Part shown: one piece after another, positions 1-8,912 of the stretch
Layout: each line of letters begins with the position of its first letter
Position numbering within the stretch: the first letter of the stretch is position 1
Source: Stentor coeruleus
Taxonomy: Eukaryota > Ciliophora > Heterotrichea > Heterotrichida > Stentoridae
Reading direction: 5' to 3'
Length of the DNA: 20,280 nucleotides
Assembly: GCA_001970955.1 (NCBI GenBank)
Contig: MPUH01001249.1
Span: forward strand, 1 to 20,280
Made by a program: the position numbers and the translations under genes
Notes under the pieces: model-generated
What the model saw: only the letters and a program-made list of their open reading frames with translations
Databases searched by the model: none
Told to the model about the DNA's origin: nothing

Positions 1-900
1 CAGTCAACAACAATAAACTCTTTCTTAGATTTTTAGCTTGCGAACTAAGAATGAAATCATAATTCTAATAAATTTATGCCTTTCTAAAATCAAACGTTTA
101 GTCAGCCTTTTAAACGTCAAAATTTTGCCACAAACGATGAAAAAAAATACTTTAAACATAATATAATAATACTAAAAATAATTATAATATGCTAGACTTA
201 TATTATTCTTCATTCCTAATTTCTAAATATATTATAATCACAATTTCTTGCATTTGTTTTTACATTTTAATATATTGCAATAAGATTTATTAATCTAATT
301 TGAAGTTAGATTAGTTTTAAATGCTATTTAAATTTCTGTTAACAGCTTTATTAATTTATATTTGAAGTTTGTTTAGTTTTAAATGCTATTTAAATTTCTG
401 TTAGTAGCTTTCTTAATCATATATTTAAATATTAAGGAAGATTTATATTAAAAGATAAATTCAGAAAATGATCTTAAGAGTTCATGAATGAAGCGCGGTA
501 TTGTGCAAGATGCTAAACCTTCACTGGCTTATTTACCAAATTATATTTTATTTTCAAGATAAATTATAGTCTCTACTTATAAGAAAATCTAGCTTATAAT
601 TAAGATAATTTTCTCTTCTCTGTATATATTAATATTGTGCTTATCTTGATTTGAAGTCTGGCTGGCCTACTTTGGTAAGAATTTTATATAGAAATTTGAC
701 TTGAAATAAATCTTGTCCCAAAAACTTTGGTGCACTTCTTCGTTGAAAATAACTTTGACTGCATATTATAAAATAATAAAACCTTAATTTATTCTTTCTA
801 AATTTGGTTGTTAGGATTTTTCCTTATACTATATAGTATAAACTCAATAGAATTAATCTTAATATTACTCTGCAGAATATATTAATTGAATTGAAATCTA
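1..900. other. Non-coding AT-rich spacer at the left edge
   Basis: No gene can be supported here. The spacer lies downstream of the minus-strand gene that ends at 901. It holds one tandem duplication (299-422, listed separately). A slightly GC-richer stretch around 481-540 contains only a 24-codon plus-strand frame from 488 with no recognisable motif. No tRNA, rRNA or upstream element of the TGTNNACA type was found. Confidence 0.6.
299..422. repeat. 62-bp tandem duplication, two copies
   Basis: Copy 1 is 299-360 and copy 2 is 361-422. Both begin TTTGAAGTT and share a near-identical core from GTTTAGTTTTAAATG-type sequence through ATTTCTGTTA and an AGCTTT block. They differ by scattered substitutions, so this is a somewhat aged duplication in non-coding DNA. 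Confidence 0.75.
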
Positions 901-2334
901 TTATTTATTTTCTGGATTTATCTTTGAAAGTTCTTCATAAACTTTAGTTAGCGTAACTCCCTTCTGGTTCGAGATAGCTTGATTTTTGGGATCTCTATAA
1001 TATTTTTGGTGATTTAATGCTAATTTGAAATATCTTGAAATTTTATAATTCTTACAGATAATCATCATAGTTTTTTCATTTTCAAGAAGCTTTTCAAGGA
1101 CTTCTTTTTTTTTTTCCCTAAGCTTCATTAAAACTATTTTTGGATCTTTTGTTGTATAAGATATGCACATATCATTAAATATTTCTTCTATAGTTTGTGC
1201 TAGCATAACAGGCTTTTTGTGACGATGAACATGCTGTTCTGAACTACATCCACATATTCTACATAATTTTTTATTTCTTATACACTTGCAACTACCTTTA
1301 TCTAAGCATATGCAAAATTGAAACATGCAATAGCAATTATCAAAATATTTTGATCCATCTGTACTTTTGAAATTTAAATCACAATTTTCATGACATAGAG
1401 TATGATGTTCAACGCAAATTGTATTATGATGTTTGGTTCTTTTCCACACCATAGTGTTTGCATTATTTATTTCAAATGATGAATCTGTGATTGATTCACA
1501 TATCCTATCGATGTTTTCTAAAATAATAGTAAAACTGGATATACGTTTCATAATTTTATTATGCTCTTTAAATAGTTGTAAATAAATTGATGTTTCTTGA
1601 GAATCCATGTTAATTACTTTATCAAAAATTTGTTGAATTACCTCTCTTGACTTATTAATTTTTTTTTTAAATTTTTTGGCTATTTTCCGGTCATTTAAGT
1701 ACACTTCATTGCTATATTTAAAGCACACATTATTCATACTAACTTTTAACTCATGTTTAAATGGAAACCACTCATCTAGAAAGTTACTAGGTCCACCCGA
1801 ATCAAATGATAATGCTAATATTACTTTATTTTCAAAAGCATTTGGAATAACTTCGCATAGCCTATATAAAGCATATTCTAAAGTAGGGGCGAGTCTATTA
1901 GTGCTGTGCTTTTCTATTACTATAATAGCATTAATTTTTGGTATTTTTATAGCAGAGTCTAATATGCTATCTACAAAATCATCATCTTTTTCTACCCCCT
2001 CAGGTGCACCAAGTCCTGGTGTATCGACAAGAAGTATTGTTTTATAGTTAGTAAAATTAGTTGATATTTTATAATAATGAACTGATAAAGTTTGACTTTT
2101 TCCTAATGGGGGACCTTCTCTAATTGGATCTATGCTAAAATCTAAATCAACTGCTGGATATTCTTTTGATTCTATAGCAGTTATAAAATTTCCAGGTTCT
2201 TTGTTTAAAGCAACATTGATGAATGTATTTATAAAGGTTGATTTACCATTTCCAGTGTTTCCTAGGACAAAGATGCAGTAATCGTAGGGTAGAAAATTTT
2301 CTGGCGAGGGCTCTATTGCTCTTGCAAATTCCAT
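901..2334 (-). CDS. A1: class A GTPase-like protein with extended Cys/His module
   Basis: This 477-aa protein is predicted to bind nucleotide in an AIG1/GIMAP-like G domain. The P-loop GNTGNGKST is at residues 25-33, the G2-type Thr is in QTLSVHYYK (about 82) and DTPG is at 104-107. A hydrophobic strand plus EKHSTNRLAP (141-150) corresponds to the conserved GIMAP box. It is followed by VILALSF at the G4 position, with no NKxD. The F-P-F/NN block (190-205) is shared with class B. A helical region runs from about 215 to 290. A Cys/His cluster then runs from H303 to H370 (C307, C314, H315, C318, C334, C336, C341, C343, C349, C351, C358, C361, C363, H368, H370). It has about 14 more residues between the central cysteines than the paralogues. 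A helical tail completes the protein. The ATG at 2334 sits 17 nt from the shared upstream element and matches the paralogue N-termini. Zinc binding is inferred from ligand spacing only. Confidence 0.9.
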   Translation of the reverse strand: MEFARAIEPSPENFLPYDYCIFVLGNTGNGKSTFINTFINVALNKEPGNFITAIESKEYPAVDLDFSIDPIREGPPLGKSQTLSVHYYKISTNFTNYKTILLVDTPGLGAPEGVEKDDDFVDSILDSAIKIPKINAIIVIEKHSTNRLAPTLEYALYRLCEVIPNAFENKVILALSFDSGGPSNFLDEWFPFKHELKVSMNNVCFKYSNEVYLNDRKIAKKFKKKINKSREVIQQIFDKVINMDSQETSIYLQLFKEHNKIMKRISSFTIILENIDRICESITDSSFEINNANTMVWKRTKHHNTICVEHHTLCHENCDLNFKSTDGSKYFDNCYCMFQFCICLDKGSCKCIRNKKLCRICGCSSEQHVHRHKKPVMLAQTIEEIFNDMCISYTTKDPKIVLMKLREKKKEVLEKLLENEKTMMIICKNYKISRYFKLALNHQKYYRDPKNQAISNQKGVTLTKVYEELSKINPENK

Positions 2335-2836
2335 TCAATTTATAAATGTCTACATTTTTTTGGAAATAACTTTAAAATGGAAAATTTATGTTTACTTTTA
2401 GAATGTTGGAGTTTATAGTCACGGAACTAAAATTATAAAATGTTATGTATATATTTTGACTAGGAGAATCAATTTGCAAATGAATTCATCAACGAAGATT
2501 TTTTAATTTAACTATTATTTAGTTATTGAACTTTTGTCTTTTAGCATCTGATTCATTAATCTAAATGATGCTTCAAGCAAATCTTTTAATTTTTCTAATG
2601 ATGAATGCTGCCTCTCACAGACTAAAACTTTCATTGTTATTATATAATAATTCAATTCTTTATTTCAAGACTGAATTACTAGGGCTTCTATTTGCAAGAT
2701 CTTCAGATGTTCTTAGTTCAAACTAAGTGATTTCAAATAGCAAATTACTGATTTTGCAATTAGAATCAATTTAATTGTATCATCTTTATTTAATCTATAA
2801 ACACAAAGTTTATAAATACTATAATTTATTATTAAA
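2335..2836. other. Divergent spacer between A1 and B1
   Basis: This 502-bp region lies between two divergently transcribed family members, so it must hold both promoters. The A1 element is clear at its left end. The B1 side has only a weak resemblance (AATCTATAAAC near 2794-2804). A 39-codon minus-strand frame (2515-2634) with protein-like composition was noted, but it has no recognisable family. Confidence 0.5.
2342..2361 (-). promoter_or_regulatory. TGTNNACA element before A1
   Basis: The core TGTAGACA (coding strand; 2347-2354) is flanked upstream by a run of seven A and downstream by TTTATAAA, ending about 12 nt before the ATG. The same arrangement precedes the other class A genes. It could be a core promoter with an ultra-short leader, or a factor-binding site. 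Confidence 0.6.
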
Positions 2837-3636
2837 ATGGGAAAAAAATCTACTTATGCTAATAAGTGCTGTAAATATTTGTCAAAAATCCTTGTATGCT
2901 TTTGTAGTGTATGTCCAGAAGATCAAGAAGATAGTATGGAATCTGCTCCTCTTAATCCTAATGCAAGTTCTATAAAAGTTAAGAATGCAAATGATATTGT
3001 GATTCTACTTATAGGAGAGACTGGAGCTGGTAAAACAGCATTAGTTAATTTGATAGCGAATTCTTTGATAAATCCAACGCTTGATGAAGACTATAAAATT
3101 GTAGGCAAAATGCACTCAAATGATCAGCTTGATGACATTGTTAAAAAAGAAATAATTCACAACATAACTTATACAGACAGTGAAACTGTGACAAAAGATG
3201 TAGTGAAATTTAGTTTTTCATATCAAAAATATGATATTTCTCTGATTGCCCTGGAATGTGCTGCAATATGAATGGAGAAGCTGATTTGCATGCAGTTGAA
3301 ATATATGATAAATTTATAACTAATGAAATTGATGCTATTATTTATGTCCAAAAAGCGAATGATATGTATCTTCACAAATCAATTAAAGCAACTCTGAAAA
3401 AAATTCAGGGAAAAATTATAAATTTACAAATGAAGATCATTTTATTAAATACTTTTTACCCTGGAAGCATTAATTTCAAAAGTGATGAGCTATTATTTAA
3501 ATTCAATAAAGTTTTCAAAATAAACAATAAAGTTTTCACGAATTTAAATGCAAAAAACTTAGAGAAAAATAAGAAAATGTGGGAGAAATGCAAAAAAAAG
3601 GCATTAAAGATAATAGATTTTATAATAAGCGAATAG
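2837..3636 (+). pseudogene. B1: class B GTPase-like gene with a frameshift at G3
   Basis: Two overlapping frames (2837-3271 and 3256-3636) together cover a compact class B protein of about 267 residues. The first encodes a Cys-rich N-terminus (MGKKST, then CC, CFCSVC) and the P-loop GETGAGKTA (about residues 56-64). A G2-like VTKDVVKF follows. At 3245-3252 the expected L-I-D-T-P-G becomes L-I-A-L-E. About 4 nt that should encode the Asp-Thr of DTPG are missing, and PGM continues in the next frame. The second frame carries the IIYVQK box, NTFYPGS and the final KINNKVF block of the family. MGxxxT is a fit to the N-myristoylation consensus, with the adjacent cysteines as possible palmitoylation sites. 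A sequencing error would also explain the break, so I call it a probable recent pseudogene. Confidence 0.8.
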
Positions 3637-3780
3637 ATTATAACATTTTAGATTTAATTATTTATATGATGCAGAGATTTAGATAATGATAAAGCATTTT
3701 TTATCTAGATTTTTTTGTTATAAATCAAGGCATTTCTTATATAAAGTATTTTATAAGAACAATTAAATATCAAAACTACC

Positions 3781-3923
3781 TTAAGCCATTATATATCACT
3801 TTAAAAATTTGCAGATTTTATATTATCTATCTCTAAACATAAGCNTTTAAGTATATTTATTAAGCCATTATATATCACTTTAAAAATTTGCAGATTTTAT
3901 ATTATCTATCTCTAAACATAAGC
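3781..3923. repeat. 64-bp direct repeat bracketing an ambiguous base
   Basis: Copy 1 (3781-3844) and copy 2 (3860-3923) appear identical over 64 nt, starting TTAAGCCATTATATATCA and ending ATAAGC. They are separated by one N (3845) and 15 nt. The N directly at the end of copy 1 suggests an assembly join, so the duplication may be an artefact rather than real tandem DNA. Confidence 0.8.
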
Positions 3924-4341
3924 TTTAATCTTTCTAGCATTATAAAAAGTAAAATTTACTTATTAATACTGCTTTATGAGAACTTATGTGTTCATAAACA
4001 ATTGCTTGAAGGAAATAATATCAACTAAGACTAAATTTAAAATGAAAATAAGATCTAAAGCTTAGTATATACCTATATATTAAAGCTTATAAAAATTAAT
4101 TAATATTTCCGAAGATAATTGAATTTAATATAATCTGTATCTGTCTGAGCAATAATAAAAATTAAGATAATACAAAAACTATTAATTTCTATAAAACAGA
4201 TTTTATGATGTTGAATTTAAATTATATACTAGACAAACAAGGAAAAATTAAAGTTTAAATCTTATAAGAAATACATTGAATTAAACCAAAAATGAATAAT
4301 GCATTATTTTATTCAATTTTTTATAGATGTTCGCCGAAAAT

Positions 4342-4352
4342 AGTCTACATTT
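4342..4352 (+). promoter_or_regulatory. TGTNNACA-type element before B2
   Basis: AGTCTACATTT, preceded by GAAAAT, lies 25 nt (C of TCT to A of ATG) upstream of the ATG at 4370. Spacing and sequence match the elements before B5 (23 nt) and B3 (27 nt). Its position inside the longer reading frame is the main reason for choosing the downstream start of B2. Confidence 0.6.
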
Positions 4353-4369
4353 ATTATGTCTTAATAAAT

Positions 4370-5623
4370 ATGAAAAGATTTTTTTCTTTGCTTTGTTGTT
4401 GTTTTTATAAAAAGAATGAGGATTCATTTCATAAAAATAGCAAACAAAAAATATCATCAACTTATTACGATCATAAAGATTTGAAAGTTGTAATTGAAGT
4501 AAACGAGAATGATAAAATAATACCAAATAAAAAACTTGAAGATAAATCAAATGAGGGTGCAAATAATTTAGGGGTAGTTAATGAAGAAAATTTACAACTA
4601 AAAAGCCATGATTCCATTCACAATAATAAAGAATTTGCTAAAGATTTAGTTTTTCCACCCTTTGAAGAAATTGGAAATGCATTTAAGGAGGAATCACAAG
4701 CTTCTATTAAAAATATACTAGAAAATAATAAAACATCAAAAAGCGTAGCTGAAACTGCCTCTGTAAAATGCAATAATCAGACTATTTTAAAAAATATTAA
4801 AGAAGATGAAAAAACTGTTCATCCTGAAATTGTATATATTTCCCATTCAAACAATCAAAAAATCAAAAAATCTCATGAAATTAAAAATTCAATAATATCA
4901 AATCAGCATCAATTTGATTCTGAAAATAATTTCATCAGTTTAAAGGGTAAAATTATAATGGCTATTGGTGAAACTGGTACTGGAAAATCAACATTTTTAA
5001 ACCAATTAGCCAATACTATAGAAAACAAAAGAATAGAAGATCTAAAAATATATTTCGAACTTGAAAATTTCCCTAATGCAAGTGTTGATATAAATATAAT
5101 CCCAGATATAATAGCTGATTTAACTTTTTTATCTAGTGTTAATCATACAAAATCAATAAAGATCATAGAAGTTAAAAGATCATCTAATGAAATATATACA
5201 CTTATTGATACACCTGGAATTATATCTAATATAGATGGCTCAGTTGATATTGATTTTGTTGACAAAATTAAATTGTTTTTAAGTTTAGTCGAAAAAATCG
5301 ATTATATAATTTTTGTTGAAAAATCTAATGCTAATTCATGCACAAAATCTGTTAGAAATACAATCTCTGAGCTTAATGGGATTTTTTTAAAGAAAAAATG
5401 CAAAGTTGTCCCAATTTTTACATTTTACCCTGGGACATTAGTTTTTAATGTAAAAGAAATCCCATTTGATGAAAATATTTGCTATGGTCATATCCATAAA
5501 CTAAATAATTGTATTTTTGGCTATAGTGAGGAAGAAAGAATAAAAAGACAAGACAAGTTGAGAAATAAATTTGAAAATTCTAAAAATAAAGTTGAATCTA
5601 TTTTAACAAAAATAACTTCTTAG
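4370..5623 (+). CDS. B2: class B GTPase-like protein, Cys-rich N-terminus
   Basis: The predicted protein has 417 aa. The short N-terminus MKRFFSLLCCCFYKK is hydrophobic and triple-Cys, so a lipid-modified membrane tether is plausible. A low-complexity, charged, Asn/Lys/Glu-rich linker of about 170 residues follows. The G domain has the P-loop GETGTGKST (200-208), a G2-type Thr in HTKSIKI (260) and DTPG (280-283). It also has the FVEKSN box, PIFTFYPG at the G4 position (no NKxD) and the IPFDENIC ... KLNNCIFGYSEEE block. It ends about 30 residues later, with no zinc module. The frame is open from an ATG at 4292 (443 aa). I prefer 4370 because the shared upstream element lies between the two ATGs. 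B4 on the other strand is a decayed copy of this gene. Confidence 0.9.
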   Translation: MKRFFSLLCCCFYKKNEDSFHKNSKQKISSTYYDHKDLKVVIEVNENDKIIPNKKLEDKSNEGANNLGVVNEENLQLKSHDSIHNNKEFAKDLVFPPFEEIGNAFKEESQASIKNILENNKTSKSVAETASVKCNNQTILKNIKEDEKTVHPEIVYISHSNNQKIKKSHEIKNSIISNQHQFDSENNFISLKGKIIMAIGETGTGKSTFLNQLANTIENKRIEDLKIYFELENFPNASVDINIIPDIIADLTFLSSVNHTKSIKIIEVKRSSNEIYTLIDTPGIISNIDGSVDIDFVDKIKLFLSLVEKIDYIIFVEKSNANSCTKSVRNTISELNGIFLKKKCKVVPIFTFYPGTLVFNVKEIPFDENICYGHIHKLNNCIFGYSEEERIKRQDKLRNKFENSKNKVESILTKITS

Positions 5624-7028
5624 ATATAAATAGGTTATAATTCATAAAAATTAAACTTTGAATGTTTTTATACATCGGAATTGCATAAATAATATCTTTG
5701 TTAATTATATATAATCATATCTACGCAAATATTAAAATACAAGATAATTTGAAGAAAACATATATTTCTTATAAATTGTCCTAGAATTATAGTTTAATCA
5801 TTTATCTTTGGTGAACAATCTCAAGCTCTTTTTTTTTTGAAATAATCCTACATAAAACTAAACTTCGATTAGCTATGCTTATACGAAGAAAATACTTAAA
5901 TCTTCTTATATATTTATCTTAATACTATCTATAATCATATATTTATTTTTATAAAAATATCTATTGCTATGATAAGATATCTTATACTTATGATTTTCTT
6001 GAAAAAAGAAAAATTCCGAAGGAGATTTTTTTGCTTCCAGCTTTGTCTGAGATCAAGTTCAAAATAATATAATTCTAATTTTAAAAATCGTGAATTTATT
6101 ATAGTAAATAAAGATCATTTATTATTCATTTAATATTAGATTTGACATACTGAATAGACTTTACCAAGCTGAAGGGCAGGTTCTTGAAGTAAATCAATGC
6201 TATATTTTCCTAAGTGTTTTAATAATTCTATTACTTTAATTGATGTGAAATTTTATTAGTAAGTCCTCAAGTTTGCTGATCTATTCTATTTTAACTGTTT
6301 TTAGCGAACTTTTACTTTTATAAATAAATTATGGATTTATTGACAGATTTTCACATGCTAACCACCCAAGAATATCGATAACAGTAAAATGAAATTTTAT
6401 TCGAACTTAAACTCTTGATAAAATCAAACTTTTATCAGTCTTCTAACTCCTCAATTTGATAAAAAAAAATTTTTAGTAAGATATTAAATGAACCCAAGCT
6501 AAAATTATCTTTATAAAGGACGAAATATAGTAAGCTTTTTATGATTTAGCAAATAGTTTTGTATGAATAAAATAATCAAAAATTTAACTAGTTAATTAGT
6601 TGATTAGTTGATTTTTTACTTCATAAAAGTGACAATTGTTTATTGTATTCGTCTTATTGATGTAGAATATTAATATAATAATGAATACTTGTTATATTCA
6701 AATTATTTATAATAATCTCTAAAATTAAATTTATGCAAGTATAAAATGAGTATATAAAATCTAATGTTTATATTCGTACTAGAAATCTCAAGATATGCAG
6801 AATCGAATTCATTTTTGCGATCTTTTAGGAAGAAAAATCAGAATAGGTAACAGAATGATTAAATCAAAAAATGGCAAAACTTGTAGCGATAAGAATATCT
6901 ATTAAGTTTAATTGATTATTTAGTTGTAAATTTTTATAGGTAGCTACTAAGTTCATCAATGATAAAAGTAAAAAAATTCTTCATTAAAATTTCATATTTG
7001 TCTATAATTTTGTGTAGGTCTAATAATT
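5624..7028. other. 1.4-kb spacer between B2 and B3
   Basis: No gene is supported. It contains the B3 element at the right end and a short degenerate AGTTGATT-like microrepeat around 6588-6614. A minus-strand open stretch (6136-6252) of 38 codons reads like the C-terminus of a protein but lacks an ATG and cannot be assigned. Homopolymer and AT-rich DNA make up the remainder. Confidence 0.5.
6999..7010 (+). promoter_or_regulatory. TGTNNACA-type element before B3
   Basis: TGTCTATAATTT, 27 nt (C of TCT to A of ATG) before the ATG of B3. It differs from the consensus by C to T in the second half-site. Position and orientation match the elements of B2 and B5. Confidence 0.5.
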
Positions 7029-8264
7029 ATGAGCTCTTTCTCAAAGCGGATTCATTGCCAAAAGCGGATTCATCACCGAAAGCGTAATTTGAACTTTTTT
7101 CTATCTGAGAAATGTTTAAAGACCTATAAAAACCATAAATTCAATCTGAAACAAAACACAGATAATAAATTACGTAGTAAGAAAGCTATCGAAAATCAAA
7201 TAAAAGCTAAAATTACTGTAAGCAATCTAAACAACTCAAATATTAAAGAAGGCTATCAAAATCATCATGGACCAGACATTATTGATAATCTTTTGCTAAG
7301 CAAAAATACATCAAAAGCTAATCAATTAGAAAATAAAAATGAAGAAGTGCTAGATGAGAAAAAATCTGATGGGGAAAGTTATAAAGAGCAAGATTTTAAA
7401 CCAGAAATCAATAATGATATAAAAAATGATGTGATTCTACCATCAGAAACCTTCCCATTAATAAGTCCTAATTCTTCAGTTTCTCCTGAACTAATTAGCA
7501 AAGATTCCGAAGAACGAAATCTTGATAATCATTCTTCAAATTTAGGGCAATCTTACGGTGAAAACCCTTTAAATACATTGAAAGGGAAAAAAATTGTTGT
7601 TATTGGAGAAACTGGCACAGGAAAATCAACTTTTTTAAACCTATTAGCAAATACAATAGAAGAAAACGAGTTTGACCAACTTAAAATATATTTCAAGCAA
7701 GAAAGCAACTTTCATGAAATTGCTGAAGCTAATAAAATAAATGATAGTCGAATAAAAACTGCGTGCCATTCTAAAATTATTTTTACAAAATCTATAGAAA
7801 TTGTTAAATTAAATAGACTTTCTACGAATGAAGACTACATTCTTATCGATACACCAGGAATAATATCAAAAAGAGATAATGCAATTGATGAGGAATTTAT
7901 TAAAATCATGAACGAGTTACTAAGTGCTATTGAGAATATAGATACTTTGTTGTTTTTAGAGAAATCTGATAGATATTATAGTCCTGAATCTGTTAAAAAC
8001 ACAATTTCAAAATTGATTAGTTATTCAAATATTGGAAAAGTTTTGCCTATTTTTACATTTTATCCTCAATCACTTAACTTTGCAATAGAAAACTTGCCTT
8101 TCCCTAAGAAGATGCTAAACGAAAAATTTTTTAAAATTAATAATTCAATATTTTCACAGAGCTTTGGAAGTTTGAAAGAGAATCCAAATAAGCTTAAGAA
8201 TATATGTGAAAAATCATTTAAAAAAGCGGGAAAAATTCTGAGCTGCATAAACTTAGTTAATTAA
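7029..8264 (+). CDS. B3: class B GTPase-like protein, polybasic N-terminus
   Basis: The protein has 411 aa. The N-terminus is strongly basic and contains a hexapeptide repeat, KRIHCQ-KRIHHR-KRN, from an 18-nt tandem repeat (7043-7077). A polybasic membrane- or nucleic-acid-binding segment is possible. A charged linker runs to about residue 183. The G domain has the P-loop GETGTGKST (193-201), FTKSIEI as G2 (Thr about 253), DTPG (274-277) and a FLEKSD box. PIFTFYPQ stands at the G4 position, and LPFPKKM ... KINNSIF closes the domain. There is no zinc module. The ATG is supported by the upstream element at -27. The gene converges on A2 across a 648-bp spacer. Its P-loop and DTPGIIS blocks are closest to B2. 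Confidence 0.92.
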   Translation: MSSFSKRIHCQKRIHHRKRNLNFFLSEKCLKTYKNHKFNLKQNTDNKLRSKKAIENQIKAKITVSNLNNSNIKEGYQNHHGPDIIDNLLLSKNTSKANQLENKNEEVLDEKKSDGESYKEQDFKPEINNDIKNDVILPSETFPLISPNSSVSPELISKDSEERNLDNHSSNLGQSYGENPLNTLKGKKIVVIGETGTGKSTFLNLLANTIEENEFDQLKIYFKQESNFHEIAEANKINDSRIKTACHSKIIFTKSIEIVKLNRLSTNEDYILIDTPGIISKRDNAIDEEFIKIMNELLSAIENIDTLLFLEKSDRYYSPESVKNTISKLISYSNIGKVLPIFTFYPQSLNFAIENLPFPKKMLNEKFFKINNSIFSQSFGSLKENPNKLKNICEKSFKKAGKILSCINLVN

Positions 8265-8912
8265 TTTATTTTTAAACACTTTTGATAATTTTATAGATTC
8301 TTTTAAGACACGAGTGAAAGAGGTAAAGAACTTATCTATAAAATATTAATATATTTTTTAATTATCTATCTTATATACCAATTGATTAGTATATTAAATG
8401 GATATAAGCACTGAAGAATCGTCATGTTTATCTACACTCAATATTCTTTATAGCAAGCACACTTTTTGAAGCAAGACAACAGAAATTAAGAAAATAATAC
8501 AGTGTACACTACGCTAATTCTTTGCTGCTTTTTCACATAGATATAAGTTTTAACTTTCTATCAAGGACCTGAAATGGCAAAAATTTTATATGAGATTCTT
8601 GCCAAGGAGCTCAGGAATGAAATGCATATTTTATATGGGCAGCAAAAAAATCGAATATTTTTAAGTATAACAATAATTTCAAAAGCTATGCTTGCATTCA
8701 AGCTATTGAAGATATTGTTTAAAATGTGAGCGATACATTTACTACTTAAAGTTGCCATAATCATAGAAAGCATTTCAGAACTTATGTGATTACTAATAAG
8801 GATATTTAGATATAAACAATATTCAATATAAGAAAATATTCCAAATCTGAAATAAAATCTAGGTATACTACTTAAAATATGATATATAGTGATAACATCA
8901 AATTTTCAAAGC
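8265..8912. other. Convergent spacer between B3 and A2
   Basis: This region holds both 3' ends. A slightly GC-richer patch at 8560-8730 is open on both strands (plus frame 8574-8729, 51 codons; minus frame 8561-8773). Neither shows a family motif or the upstream element, so neither is called as a gene. Confidence 0.5.

Larger units (their letters stand above)
3637..4369. other. Spacer between B1 and B2
   Basis: Apart from the direct repeat with the N and the B2 upstream element at its right end, nothing recognisable is present. A frame from the ATG at 4292 runs into B2, but I treat 4292-4369 as probable leader (see B2). Confidence 0.5.

Noticed and set aside
640-740. Faint resemblance of translated plus-strand sequence to a Tc1-type transposase helix-turn-helix
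   Set aside because: Only a few residues, interrupted by stops; no terminal repeats or catalytic motif seen.
1676-2047. 123-codon plus-strand frame inside A1
   Set aside because: It is the complementary shadow of the A1 G domain. The same kind of shadow occurs inside A2, A5, A6, B2, B3, B4 and B5.
2515-2634. 39-codon minus-strand frame in the A1/B1 spacer with protein-like composition and an ATG
   Set aside because: Too short, no recognised motif, no upstream element of the family type. It may be chance or a fossil.
4281-4562. 93-codon minus-strand frame over the 5' part of B2
   Set aside because: Antisense to B2 and composed of low-complexity hydrophobic sequence, with no family match.
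83-6475. Similarity between 83-150 and 6420-6475 (AAATCAAAC ... CAG ... CTT ... TTTTG)
   Set aside because: Short and interrupted in AT-rich DNA. It could be an old shared flank but is not distinguishable from chance by eye.
8561-8773. Overlapping small frames on both strands (minus 70 codons, plus 51 codons from 8574)
   Set aside because: Neither has a motif, a convincing start context or a paralogue in the window. The two cannot both be real and neither is supported.
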